From Aromatoleum aromaticum EbN1 (GTDB lineage: Bacteria; Pseudomonadota; Gammaproteobacteria; Burkholderiales; Rhodocyclaceae), in assembly GCF_000025965.1 (NCBI RefSeq), contig NC_006513.1, positions 3,224,001 through 3,288,000 of the forward strand: DNA of 64,000 bases, read 5' to 3'. The notes beneath the pieces are model-generated. The model was not told the DNA's origin and searched no databases. It saw nothing but the letters and a program-made list of their open reading frames with translations. The translations under genes were made by a program, and so were the position numbers. The number at the start of each line of letters is the position of its first letter. The stretch's first letter is position 1. Positions 39,848 to 48,420 of this stretch are shown here, piece after piece.

Positions 39848-42800
39848 TCAACCCACCTCAGAATCCAGGGCGCGACTGATGCCGGCAAGAGAGGCTGAAG
39901 CGTTCTGCAGTTGCATGCTGGCCATGCCCAGCCCGCTTACGTCCCCGGACAGCTCCGAGAGCAGGGTTCCTAACTGCTTCACTGCCGCGCTCAGATCGAC
40001 GGCCGCTTGCTTCTGCGCGGCGACGGTGGACTCCGCCGAAGCCTCGACGGACGGCAACGGTGCGACGCTCAGACGGGCCTGCGCCCGTGCTTCGGCCTCA
40101 TACAAGCGATTAATGAACCCCGTGGCCTTGGCCTTCTGCCCGTCCGCGTCGAGCAGGTTGAAGGCCTGCATGGTCTTGCTGTTGATCTGCTCGAACAGCC
40201 CTTGCACAGTCGCCGGGTCGAACGATTCGTTGAGTTGCGTCAACAACGACTCAATCTCGTTGTCGAGGTAGTCGTACTTGCCCGCGTCGTCCAGTATCGA
40301 CATCTCGATATCGCGCACGGACGCTGCCGTGGTCTTGCTGATCGAGGCGAAAGTTTGCTCGACAGCGCCGGCAACGGACAAGAAGGCGGGGGCGATGTTG
40401 AGCAGGCCGTTGTACAGCGTCGCCCCGGCGTCGGTCGTCGCGTCGATACCGGAGAGCAGCGAGACGAATGCATCCGTGCTGCCGGGCATCGCCACGCCGA
40501 GCTTGGCGAACTGTTCCTGTAGCGACTTCTGCGCAAGCCCGAACCGCTCGCTCTCGTCAATCGACGCAGCGAGGACCGTGTTCAGGCCGGCGACGACGCC
40601 CTCCCAGGTGCCGGACTGGTCTACGAGCTTCGCAATGGTTTCAGCGGTCAGGCCGAGTTCAGGCCCGGCGACCTTCGCCGCGTCCTTGATCGCGCCCATT
40701 GCCCTAGCCGCAGCGTCGAGCGCCTGCATGCTGGGCTTGTCGCCCAGGCTTGTAAGGATGTTGTCAGCCCAGCCCGGCAGGTCGGCAGCGACGAGGGCAT
40801 CACGCAGTTCTGGAGCCACGTCCGCAGCAAAGTCCGCAAAGCCCTTTTGCGCATCCTTGGAGAACTTGCGGACGAACTCGTTGACCTCGTCCCCGGCGTT
40901 GTCGAGGATCGACAGGCGCCCCCGCGATTTGTCGGTCCCATCCGCCGAGAAGGCCATCCCGACTTGATAGCGCGCCTCTTGCCCGAAGTCGGCAAGGATG
41001 CCGTTGAGCATCCCCGCTGCGCCTTCGGCGAGCGGTGCGAGCGCATCCGCCGTACCTTGTTGCCGGCGCCGATAAAAATCCTTTGCACCGAAGCCGTTCG
41101 CGTCGAGCGGGTCAGCATAGATCGCTTGAGTCTCTTCCCACGACTTGGGTTGCTTGACACCATCTGGCCCGCCAAACACTGCGGCCCCGGCGTGCGGCGT
41201 CCCTGCTCCGCCCGCTGCCGTCTTGTCGACCCAGCCGCCGACCTCGCCCCCGACCCAGCCGCCGACCGGCCCACCGAAATACGTGCCGACAGCCGTACCA
41301 ATTGCCCGTGCCCATTGCCCTTCGGTCGCGGCATAGAGCGCGTTGGCGTAGGACATGTAGGTGCCGGCGGTGTTCAGCGTGCTACCCATGCTGTTACCGG
41401 CGTTGATGCTGCTACCGATGTCGGTGTATCCGGCAGCGTTGTACGCGTTCGCGGCGGCCGTGGCTTCGGCTGAGGTCATCGTCATGCCCGAGCCGTAGGC
41501 GCTCATCGTGGCCGATCCGGTCACGTTGCCGAATGCCGAAATGTAGGAGCCGCCCGAGCTCAGGTTGTACTGTTGCAAGCTGCCGAAGCCGGGACCGTTG
41601 CTTGGTCCGTTCATGCCGAAAGCGTTCGTTACCGTGCCCGCTGCGCTCTGCGCGACGGTGCGAATCATCGGTTCGAGCACAAGAGCCTTGAACGTGCGCT
41701 TGAGCACGTCCCCGGCGTCTTCACCGCCCGAGACGATCGCGTCATAAATCGACTGCTCGATGAACTTTGAGGTGTCTTCCCAATCGCGTTGCGCTTGCTC
41801 TGCTGCGGCTTGGTTCGCTTCGAGCGATTCCATGCCTCGTGACGCTTCGGCGATACGGCGACGCTGTACGACTTCCTGCTCCAGGGCCTCGATATAGGCC
41901 TTCTCCACGCCCGTGGATTTGGCGACCTGCAGGCGCTCTTCGGCGCGGGCAAGGGAGAGCCGCGCGAGCTGCGCGTCGCTTTTGCCGAACAGCTTTACTT
42001 GATTCTCCAGCGCTTCGGCTTGGTCCCACAGCGTATCAAGGTGCGTTGCCCACGCGTCGTTGTACGCGTCGACAGCCTTTGCCGCTTCCTCAAGTTCCTT
42101 GGCTTCCAGCTTCTCGATCAGGTCGCCGATGGCGTCCCCGGCCTGCTTCGCCCTCTTGCCCGTCTTCTCTAGCGCTTGATTCAGCGGGGTCAGCGTCGGC
42201 GTGGTCGCCGTAACGGCGACGGCAAGCGGGCGTATCGTTTCCCCAGCCTTGCCGACGCGCTCCATCGATGCGGCGGCGGAGAGCGCGATACGGTCCAGGT
42301 CATCGACCAGCATGCTGATGATGTCCTTGGCCTGTCCCAGTTCTCCACTTGCGACGGCGGCAGCGGCAGCGGCCACGCCCCCGATAGCGGTGCCTGTGAG
42401 CTTGAACGCGGTCGCTGCGCCGAGCGCAGTGTTGAACACGCCGACGAGGGCGGAGTTAAGGCCATCGGCGATGCCGGCGAACCCTTCGGCCTCTTGCGAC
42501 GCGCGCAGGATCTCGCCCGCCATCGCGGACACGGTCGGAATAACGGCGTTGCCCAAGGTCACGCCCAAACCTTGCGACACGGCATTGAGCTGCTTCACGT
42601 TCCGATCAAGCTCGGCGGTCGCAGCGAGCAGGGTGTCGTTCATGACGAGGCCCAGCCGCTCCGCTTCCTCGCCCGCTTCCTTGAAGCCCTTGGCGTTGTC
42701 GCGCAAGAGCGGGACCAGCAAGCTCGCGTCGCTCGCCAGCGCTTCCATATAGAACGTCGTCTCGGCGTGCGAGAGGTTCGCTTTCTGCAAGGTCGAGTGG

Positions 42801-43306
42801 TACAGGCCCAGGGCTTGCGGCCCGGAGAGGTTGCGGAAGGCTTCGGCGGTCACGCCGACTTTCGGGGCGACCTTCTCGAAGAAGTCCTTCATCTCGCCCC
42901 CGCCCGTTGCGGCGAATTCGCCGAAACGCTCGTTAACGTCCTTCATGATGCCGGCGAACTTGTCGGTCTCCAAGCCCGCTTTCGTCGCGCCGTAGGCGTA
43001 CTTCTGGAACTCTTGCGCGTTGCTGCCGGCCATCTTGGCGAAGCGGTCGACTTCGACGGCGGCGGTGCGGATGTGCTGGACAAATCCGGTGACTGCAGCC
43101 ACGGAGAAGGCGGCGGCGATGGGCGCGGCGATCGACGAGGCCATGTTGCTGAACGCGTCCTCGATTGCTTTCGTGCGCTGCTTCGCGGCGAACTCGATGG
43201 CGCGTAGCTTCTTGTCGGCTACGCGCTCGGCCTTGGTCATGCCGTCTTCGAATCCGCCGACGTTGGCGACGATGTCAAGGGTCAGTTGACCCAACGATGA
43301 ACTCAT
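39848..43306 (-). CDS. Phage tail tape measure protein
   Basis: 1152 residues. It sets tail length and aids DNA entry. The N-terminus resembles lambda-type tape measures (LGQLTLDIVANVGGFEDGMTKAERVADKKLRAIEF). An Ala-rich hydrophobic stretch lies near 265-325, a long coiled coil near 370-500, then a Gly/Ser/Asn-rich stretch around 560-660. It starts 4 bases beyond the stop of the frameshifted chaperone. It is the last phage gene before host DNA, where tail-tip genes should follow. Confidence 0.92.
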   Translation of the reverse strand: MSSSLGQLTLDIVANVGGFEDGMTKAERVADKKLRAIEFAAKQRTKAIEDAFSNMASSIAAPIAAAFSVAAVTGFVQHIRTAAVEVDRFAKMAGSNAQEFQKYAYGATKAGLETDKFAGIMKDVNERFGEFAATGGGEMKDFFEKVAPKVGVTAEAFRNLSGPQALGLYHSTLQKANLSHAETTFYMEALASDASLLVPLLRDNAKGFKEAGEEAERLGLVMNDTLLAATAELDRNVKQLNAVSQGLGVTLGNAVIPTVSAMAGEILRASQEAEGFAGIADGLNSALVGVFNTALGAATAFKLTGTAIGGVAAAAAAVASGELGQAKDIISMLVDDLDRIALSAAASMERVGKAGETIRPLAVAVTATTPTLTPLNQALEKTGKRAKQAGDAIGDLIEKLEAKELEEAAKAVDAYNDAWATHLDTLWDQAEALENQVKLFGKSDAQLARLSLARAEERLQVAKSTGVEKAYIEALEQEVVQRRRIAEASRGMESLEANQAAAEQAQRDWEDTSKFIEQSIYDAIVSGGEDAGDVLKRTFKALVLEPMIRTVAQSAAGTVTNAFGMNGPSNGPGFGSLQQYNLSSGGSYISAFGNVTGSATMSAYGSGMTMTSAEATAAANAYNAAGYTDIGSSINAGNSMGSTLNTAGTYMSYANALYAATEGQWARAIGTAVGTYFGGPVGGWVGGEVGGWVDKTAAGGAGTPHAGAAVFGGPDGVKQPKSWEETQAIYADPLDANGFGAKDFYRRRQQGTADALAPLAEGAAGMLNGILADFGQEARYQVGMAFSADGTDKSRGRLSILDNAGDEVNEFVRKFSKDAQKGFADFAADVAPELRDALVAADLPGWADNILTSLGDKPSMQALDAAARAMGAIKDAAKVAGPELGLTAETIAKLVDQSGTWEGVVAGLNTVLAASIDESERFGLAQKSLQEQFAKLGVAMPGSTDAFVSLLSGIDATTDAGATLYNGLLNIAPAFLSVAGAVEQTFASISKTTAASVRDIEMSILDDAGKYDYLDNEIESLLTQLNESFDPATVQGLFEQINSKTMQAFNLLDADGQKAKATGFINRLYEAEARAQARLSVAPLPSVEASAESTVAAQKQAAVDLSAAVKQLGTLLSELSGDVSGLGMASMQLQNASASLAGISRALDSEVG

Positions 43307-43309
43307 TTC

Positions 43310-43591
43310 CTAATCCCTCTTGAACAGAGCCATCAGCTCATCCATGAACTGCTCCTCGCTCATGGGTTTTTCTTCTACCGGGATGAAGTCGGAGAGCTTC
43401 GCTTTGCCGCCCGTGGCCCGATTGACTTGCACGCACAAGGTCGCTAACAAGCGGTCCGTGTGACGTAGTCCCTTGCGGCTCAGGTAGTCGAACCAGCGCA
43501 GCGCCTCTGGATAGCTCAGATTCGCTTTGGCTTCTGCGATGGTTCGACCCCCGACACCAGCTAGAACTAGTTCGTGCCAGAGGTCGTCGCT
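43310..43591 (-). CDS. Tail assembly chaperone, -1 frameshift extension (T part)
   Basis: Read in the -1 frame from the slip site at 43597-43591, 93 codons continue to a TAG at 43312-43310. The product begins SDDLWHELVLAGVGGRTIAEAK and includes LSYPEALRWFDYLSRKGLRHTDRLL. There is no start codon of its own near the 5' end, and it is clearly coding. Fused to the first 100 codons of the upstream gene it gives a 193-residue G-T type protein that would recruit tail-tube subunits to the tape measure. It ends 3 bases before the tape-measure ATG. Confidence 0.88.
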   Translation of the reverse strand, partial: SDDLWHELVLAGVGGRTIAEAKANLSYPEALRWFDYLSRKGLRHTDRLLATLCVQVNRATGGKAKLSDFIPVEEKPMSEEQFMDELMALFKRD

Positions 43592-43890
43592 TTTGGGTCG
43601 GCGGCGTCCCCCTCTTGCGCGCGCATCACGGCGGCATACAGCGCGTTGGCCAGGGCAGGGTCCAGCTTGAACGCGTCGTCAAAGCTCAATTGGCCGTCGC
43701 TGAACAGCACGCATTCGGCGATCAGGCGCGTATTGAACGCTTGGCTACCGGCCTTGTGCAGGGTCTCGATGGCGCCATAGGACAGGCGCTTGATCTGTAC
43801 TTCAAAGGTCTGCTCTTTCCACTCGATTTGCGCGGGGACGGGCTCGTTGTTGACGATGCCGCCTTGGCTCTTGATGGTGTAGATGTTCAT
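43567..43890 (-). CDS. Tail assembly chaperone (G part)
   Basis: 107 residues when read without frameshift. The layout is a small beta-rich N-terminus (MNIYTIKSQGGIVNNEP...), RLSYGAIETLHKAGSQAF, and an acidic tail ending before the slip site CCCAAAA at codons 99-100. Its ATG overlaps the stop of the upstream tail-completion gene by 4 bp. Normal phages of this type have the tail-tube gene at that junction; here there is none. Confidence 0.85.
   Translation of the reverse strand: MNIYTIKSQGGIVNNEPVPAQIEWKEQTFEVQIKRLSYGAIETLHKAGSQAFNTRLIAECVLFSDGQLSFDDAFKLDPALANALYAAVMRAQEGDAADPKATTSGTN
43591..43597 (-). promoter_or_regulatory. Programmed -1 ribosomal slippery site CCCAAAA
   Basis: The heptamer reads C CCA AAA in the frame of the G part, the canonical X XXY YYZ pattern. 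Slipping by -1 enters the open frame that ends at 43310. Such sites are conserved in tail chaperone genes of long-tailed phages. Confidence 0.88.
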
Positions 43891-44249
43891 GGTTCAATCC
43901 TTTCTAGTTGGTGGTAGTGCAAGGTGATGCGGTACAGCCGGGCTTCGTGATCGAACGTGTTCTGAAAGAACGTCACGATGCCTACGGAATCAATGGCGCG
44001 GCGAATGGCTTTCCCAAGTGCTCGGGCTTCAGTCGCCGTCGTGCTCCAGAGGTCGATCTGGTACTTGACGTGATCGGTGCTCGGCGCGCCTTCCAGCACG
44101 TTGGCAGGGCGCACGTAGAGTTCCTGATACGTGGCGTAGGGCAGGGTCTGGAGTTCGGGCGCGGTGCCGAACTCGAACAGCCGGACCGGGTTCGCGCCGA
44201 GCAGGGCCGTGCAGGCGGGCGAGGCTTTGACAAGGGCGAAGAGGCTCAT
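43887..44249 (-). CDS. Tail completion protein (DUF3168/gp17-like)
   Basis: 120 residues. The pattern LFALVKASPACTALLG near the N-terminus, YATYQELYVRPANVLEG, and KYQIDLWSTTATEARALGKAIRRAID followed by ITLHYHQLERIEP fits the DUF3168 tail-completion family that caps the connector. It overlaps the gp10-like gene upstream and the chaperone downstream by 4 bp each. Confidence 0.82.
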   Translation of the reverse strand: MSLFALVKASPACTALLGANPVRLFEFGTAPELQTLPYATYQELYVRPANVLEGAPSTDHVKYQIDLWSTTATEARALGKAIRRAIDSVGIVTFFQNTFDHEARLYRITLHYHQLERIEP

Positions 44250-44692
44250 AGCTTTTCCAGCCTTTTCTTGAGTTCAGCAGTGATCGCGTCGAACACTTCC
44301 TGAGCGTTGGATTCGAGGGCGGGTCCCATGAACGGGCGGGCGGCGGTGTCCTTCGAGCCGAACTCGACGAAGCGCCAATGGGCCGTGCCCTTGCCGGGGT
44401 TCTTCTCGTCGCCGGGGTCTTTCTTCGCGCCGCCACGGATGCCGACGCGGTACATGATTTCGCCCGTGGCCTTGTAGCGTTTCGGGCTGAAGCGCACGGC
44501 GACGTTCTTCTCGATGTCGCTCGGGGTCGCTTCGTCATCGATGGCGGCGGCGCCTTCCTTGATGGCGTCCGCGACGATAACCGCGCCCTTGCGCACGGCG
44601 CCCATCACGGCTTTCTTGCCGACCTTCTCTTTGAGCACGTCGAGCTTCGTCTTCAGTGCGGCGAGTTCGACGGGGTTGAACTTGACGGCCAT
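44246..44692 (-). CDS. HK97 gp10-like head-tail protein
   Basis: 148 residues from the ATG at 44692 (MAVKFNPVELAALKTKLD). The family pattern is a helical start, KKAVMGAVRKGAVIVADAIKEGA, and a C-terminal GTAHWRFVEFGSKDTAARPFMGPALE, the usual gp10 signature. Codons upstream to 44935 lie inside the neighbour and are ignored. Its role is tail or head-tail joining. Confidence 0.87.
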   Translation of the reverse strand: MAVKFNPVELAALKTKLDVLKEKVGKKAVMGAVRKGAVIVADAIKEGAAAIDDEATPSDIEKNVAVRFSPKRYKATGEIMYRVGIRGGAKKDPGDEKNPGKGTAHWRFVEFGSKDTAARPFMGPALESNAQEVFDAITAELKKRLEKL

Positions 44693-44694
44693 GT

Positions 44695-45027
44695 TCAAGC
44701 CTCCACGCTGCAAGGGATGGTCAGCCACTCTTTGCCGCTGTTCGGGTCGGGCAGGAAGCCTTGCGGGATGTAGAGGGTTCCGTCCGGGCCGATCAAGCGC
44801 ATGTCGTGCTTGAGGTCGGCGCGGTAGCGGATGACGATTCTCACAGCGACCTTGCTTTTCAAAGTCTGCGCGGCGATGTAGTCTTTGACGCTCAGCGGTT
44901 CGATTGCAGCGGCGACCGTGGCAAGGGCCGTCCACGTCGTCGTCATGGCGCCGGTCTCCGGGTCTTGCGTGCGGGTCGGGGCTTGGATGGTGACGCGATG
45001 GCGCAGGCGTCCGGCGTTCAGGCCCAT
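44695..45027 (-). CDS. Phage head closure/head-tail adaptor protein
   Basis: 110 residues (MGLNAGRLRHRVTIQAPT...). The short beta-rich pattern with DPETGAMTTTWTALATVAAAIEPLS and IVIRYRADLKHDMRLI is the SPP1 gp16-like head-closure family. The start overlaps the connector gene by 10 bp. Confidence 0.87.
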   Translation of the reverse strand: MGLNAGRLRHRVTIQAPTRTQDPETGAMTTTWTALATVAAAIEPLSVKDYIAAQTLKSKVAVRIVIRYRADLKHDMRLIGPDGTLYIPQGFLPDPNSGKEWLTIPCSVEA

Positions 45028-45296
45028 GACGGCCCCCGGATCGTGTCGAGGATATTGCGCACGGACGGGCTCAGCGGGTTCCCGGTGCTGCTCTCGCGGT
45101 TCGCCCACAGTTCGCCGAGCACGAGCAAGGTAGCGGCGTCGCGGATCGGGTCTTCCGTCGACGGGTAGGCGTCGACGAATCCGCGATACGTCCTCACGAT
45201 CATCTCGGCGTGGTTCAGCTTCGTGTTCACCTCGGCGTCTTGCTCGCTGCCGTCGATTCGGAGGTGATACTTCGCGTCTGCAAGGCTGATAGTCAT
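45018..45296 (-). CDS. Phage head-tail connector (gp6-like)
   Basis: 92 residues. The helical pattern SLADAKYHLRIDGSEQDAEVNTKLNHAEMIVRTYRG and DAATLLVLGELWANRESST is typical of HK97 gp6-like connectors that sit under the portal. The ATG overlaps the portal stop by 4 bp. Confidence 0.87.
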   Translation of the reverse strand: MTISLADAKYHLRIDGSEQDAEVNTKLNHAEMIVRTYRGFVDAYPSTEDPIRDAATLLVLGELWANRESSTGNPLSPSVRNILDTIRGPSWA

Positions 45297-46507
45297 TGCG
45301 CGTCCTCCTTGAGGTCAGCGTCCGGGGCAAGCGGTACGTCTTGCATCTGGCGGAAGATTTCGTCCCCGCCATCAACCGGGGCAAGGTTCAGCTCGGCACG
45401 CGCTTCGTTGATCGTCCGCAGGCCGGATTTGACGGCGGTGCTCAGGACGTTGATGCGGGTCGCGCTGTCGAGACGGAGCAGCGAGCTTTCGTCGAACTCA
45501 GTCCGCACGTCGGGGGGCAGGTCCAGGCCATCGTCGAGGGCGAGTTCCAGCGATTCGATATGGACTTGCAGGCAGTCGCTCAGGTACTGCAGGTTCGTCG
45601 CTTCGGACGACGTGTAGGGCGCGGTCGGGCCGGCGCCGATTTTCCACGCCGGAACGTGGAATGCTCGGGCCACGTCTTGGGCGCTGAACGCCAGTTGCTC
45701 GATCAGTTGCGAGTCGACGGGCGTTGTGCTCATCGCCTCATAGCGCAGGCCGTCGCCGAGCACGGCGGTCTTGCCTGCGTTCGCTCCGGTATAGTTGGCG
45801 TCCCAGTGCGCTTTGAGGCGTTCGGCAGTCTCGGGGCTGATTGCGCCGGGTGCCGTCAGGATGCCGCCCGGCTGTGCGCCGTTCTGGAAGAACTTGGCGC
45901 TGTTGTGCTGGATCGCAAGCCCTTGGGTCGTGGCAGCGGCGGCGGCTTGCAACGGGCTCAGGCCAATCAGCGGATGGAACGGGGCGATGCCTCGATCATG
46001 GATGATCTCGCGAGCGGGAACCGTGACATCAGCGGCGATGCCCGACAGTTGCGACGCCTTCAGTTCGTAGAAGACCGCGCCATCGTCCGCGATCATCGGG
46101 CGGACGGTCTTCGCGTCCAGGACGTGGAGTGCGGTAATGCGGCCTCGGTTGTCCCGGACCTTGAGCACGTAGGTGTTGCCGAAAATCAGTTTCGACGCGA
46201 TCCACTGGCTTATAAATTGAACGCGATTTTGGAAGCCGTTCGGCTTCCGCAAGAGGCGCGAATATTCGTGCGTGATCGGCGACCAGTAGTCTGTGCGCCG
46301 GCTGATGCTGATAGGCAGCTTCGCCACGTCGGACGCGATCAAGTTCACGCACGCGAACACGGCGCTATGTGCAAGCGCGGTCTCGACAACGATAGGCTCA
46401 GAGCGTTGCCATGCGCCCGAAGTCGGCTCAGCGACGATCGGAAACCAGCCCCGATTGCTTACGGGCTGCAAGGCCTTCTTGGTGATCTCGAATCCGAATA
46501 GCTTCAT
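45293..46507 (-). CDS. Phage portal protein (HK97 family)
   Basis: 404 residues. The portal forms the dodecameric DNA entry ring. Recognisable segments are ALAHSAVFACVNLIASDVAKLPI, NTYVLKVRDNRGRITALHVLDAKTV, and ARAFHVPAWKIGAGPTAPYTSSEATNLQYLSDCLQVHIESLE, the conserved C-terminal helix. It lies in the normal order between capsid and connector. Confidence 0.93.
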   Translation of the reverse strand: MKLFGFEITKKALQPVSNRGWFPIVAEPTSGAWQRSEPIVVETALAHSAVFACVNLIASDVAKLPISISRRTDYWSPITHEYSRLLRKPNGFQNRVQFISQWIASKLIFGNTYVLKVRDNRGRITALHVLDAKTVRPMIADDGAVFYELKASQLSGIAADVTVPAREIIHDRGIAPFHPLIGLSPLQAAAAATTQGLAIQHNSAKFFQNGAQPGGILTAPGAISPETAERLKAHWDANYTGANAGKTAVLGDGLRYEAMSTTPVDSQLIEQLAFSAQDVARAFHVPAWKIGAGPTAPYTSSEATNLQYLSDCLQVHIESLELALDDGLDLPPDVRTEFDESSLLRLDSATRINVLSTAVKSGLRTINEARAELNLAPVDGGDEIFRQMQDVPLAPDADLKEDAQ

Positions 46508-46571
46508 AGTGCTGCCTCTTCTTGTTCTAGTTGGCGCCCGCCTCGTGAGCGGGCGCCCGCACTACGCCGGG

Positions 46572-48410
46572 TTAGGCGTATTTCGCAGCGGAGATGCGGT
46601 AGACGGCGGTCGGGCGGCGGGTGGTCCAGGTGATGCCACGGATCACGCGAATTGCGACACTGCCGGTCTGCCACAGCGAGACCAGCGAGGCAGCGGTCGG
46701 CGTCTTCGAGTCATGAACCGGTGCTCCATCCATTTCGAGCGAGGCCTCGCGCGATGCGTCGATAGCAAGGCCGCCTTCGGCAAGTAGGATTTCGTTCTGC
46801 ACCGCGAGGACCAGGTCGTATCCGGCGGTCGCGTCGCCCGGAACGTTGGTGCTCAGGACAACGGGCAGGCCTTCGAAGGTGCCCCCGTTCATCGAAATGC
46901 CGGGGAATTCGCGCTGGCCCGACGTGATGGTGGTGACGTCTTGAGTCACCGAATCAACGTTGGTGGTGAAGCTGAACGGCACAACCATCATCGACAGCGA
47001 CAGGGCGGTGCTCGGGTGCATAATCCAAGCCGCAGAAGCGAGCGGCTGATTTGCGAGCACGGCGTTTGCATAGGCCTTCTTCACGTCGGCGCGCACGGCA
47101 TCTGCCGAAGTGCCCGAAGCGGCGGCAGTGGTCGCGCCATTGGCGATCGATGCGGGCTTGACGCCAGCCACGCCGGCGTTCGTCGAGGTGATGAATGCCA
47201 CGTCGATGGCGTTGGCCGTGACCGCGATCAGGTCATCGCGCACGAGGTTTTCAGCGGCGGGTTCCGAGCGACGCAAGAGCTGCTCAGTGAAGACTGCGAT
47301 TGCGCCCAGCTTGTGATCGCCCAACTCCAGGTCACCGAACGCTGCGTTGGTGACCGCAGCAGGGCGGCCTTCCCCAATCCAGGACGCCGACGTGCCGGTG
47401 GTCTGGCGCGGGATGCGGATGTTCGAGGGGACGTGGCGCACTTGCGTCAGCTTCGACACGATGAGCGACGGGCGCAGCAAGTCGATGAATTCTGCAGTCA
47501 TCATCTGCGGTTCGATCAGCGAGGCGAAGTCCGCGCTCGTGGTCGTGCCGGCAGCGACAGCCGCTTTCAGGACGGTCTCGACGCGGTTACCGTAGCCCAG
47601 GTGCTTGGCCATTTCCACGGCCTGCATCGGGTTGCCACGGGCAAGGGCAAGCGCCTTGGTGAAGCGGACGAAGTCCGAGCCCTTCGGCGCGTTGTCTTGC
47701 ACGGTCACGTTCACGCCTTGGACCGGGCGAGCCGATTTCGCTTGACGCGCTTCGGCGGCTTTCAGTCGTTCGATGTGTTGATCCAGCGAAGCGACTTCCG
47801 TTTCGGCGGCCTTGTATTGCGTGTCCTCGTCCTGCGACAGGGTCGCGCCCTTGGTCACGAGAGCGTCCATCTTGCCCAGGGCTTCGGCGCGGGCGGACTC
47901 AAACTGCTTCAGTTGTTCAGCGATGGTCATGGTGTTTCCTTCAATGTGAATAACGGGATTTGCTGCTTGGTGCTGCTTCGTGGTCAGGATTCGTGCATCC
48001 TGATGTGCTGGAACAGTCACCAGTGACAATTCCAAAAGCTCGACTTGCTTGTAGTGATACCCACCGGCAGCAAGTGGGGCGTATTCGAGTGGGCGGAATC
48101 CGATGGACAGGGACACGGCGCCCGCCTTGACGAACTCCCAATAGCTCTTTACTTCGGCGCTCGCGTCCTTCAGGACACGACACACCACAACAAGGCCCTT
48201 GGCGGTCGGGGTCATGCTCTCGACGATGCCGGCGGGTTTATCGTGGTCGTGCTGCCACAGGAGCGGGACGGGTAGGTGCTTTGCCGTAATGCCTGCGGTC
48301 TCGACGATGTCGCCGACTCGGTCCGTAGACGGCGTCGAGGCGATGCCCGTAAAGACGCCTTCGTCCTCGTCGAAACTCTTTACCGTCAGGGTGCTGAATA
48401 GCTTGTTCAT
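46572..48410 (-). CDS. Fused prohead protease and HK97-fold major capsid protein
   Basis: 612 residues as one frame. Residues about 1-150 are an S78 prohead protease with a catalytic histidine in LLWQHDHDKPAG and serine in GAVSLSIGF. From about 160 a coiled-coil delta/scaffold region leads into the HK97 capsid fold, with TSADFASLIEPQMMTAEFIDLL, IRIPRQTTGTSASWIGEGRP and the C-terminal ASLVSLWQTGSVAIRVIRG. In most relatives these are two genes; the fusion implies that the protease cuts itself from the capsid during maturation. Confidence 0.92.
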   Translation of the reverse strand: MNKLFSTLTVKSFDEDEGVFTGIASTPSTDRVGDIVETAGITAKHLPVPLLWQHDHDKPAGIVESMTPTAKGLVVVCRVLKDASAEVKSYWEFVKAGAVSLSIGFRPLEYAPLAAGGYHYKQVELLELSLVTVPAHQDARILTTKQHQAANPVIHIEGNTMTIAEQLKQFESARAEALGKMDALVTKGATLSQDEDTQYKAAETEVASLDQHIERLKAAEARQAKSARPVQGVNVTVQDNAPKGSDFVRFTKALALARGNPMQAVEMAKHLGYGNRVETVLKAAVAAGTTTSADFASLIEPQMMTAEFIDLLRPSLIVSKLTQVRHVPSNIRIPRQTTGTSASWIGEGRPAAVTNAAFGDLELGDHKLGAIAVFTEQLLRRSEPAAENLVRDDLIAVTANAIDVAFITSTNAGVAGVKPASIANGATTAAASGTSADAVRADVKKAYANAVLANQPLASAAWIMHPSTALSLSMMVVPFSFTTNVDSVTQDVTTITSGQREFPGISMNGGTFEGLPVVLSTNVPGDATAGYDLVLAVQNEILLAEGGLAIDASREASLEMDGAPVHDSKTPTAASLVSLWQTGSVAIRVIRGITWTTRRPTAVYRISAAKYA

Positions 48411-48420
48411 GTTGTTGTTC

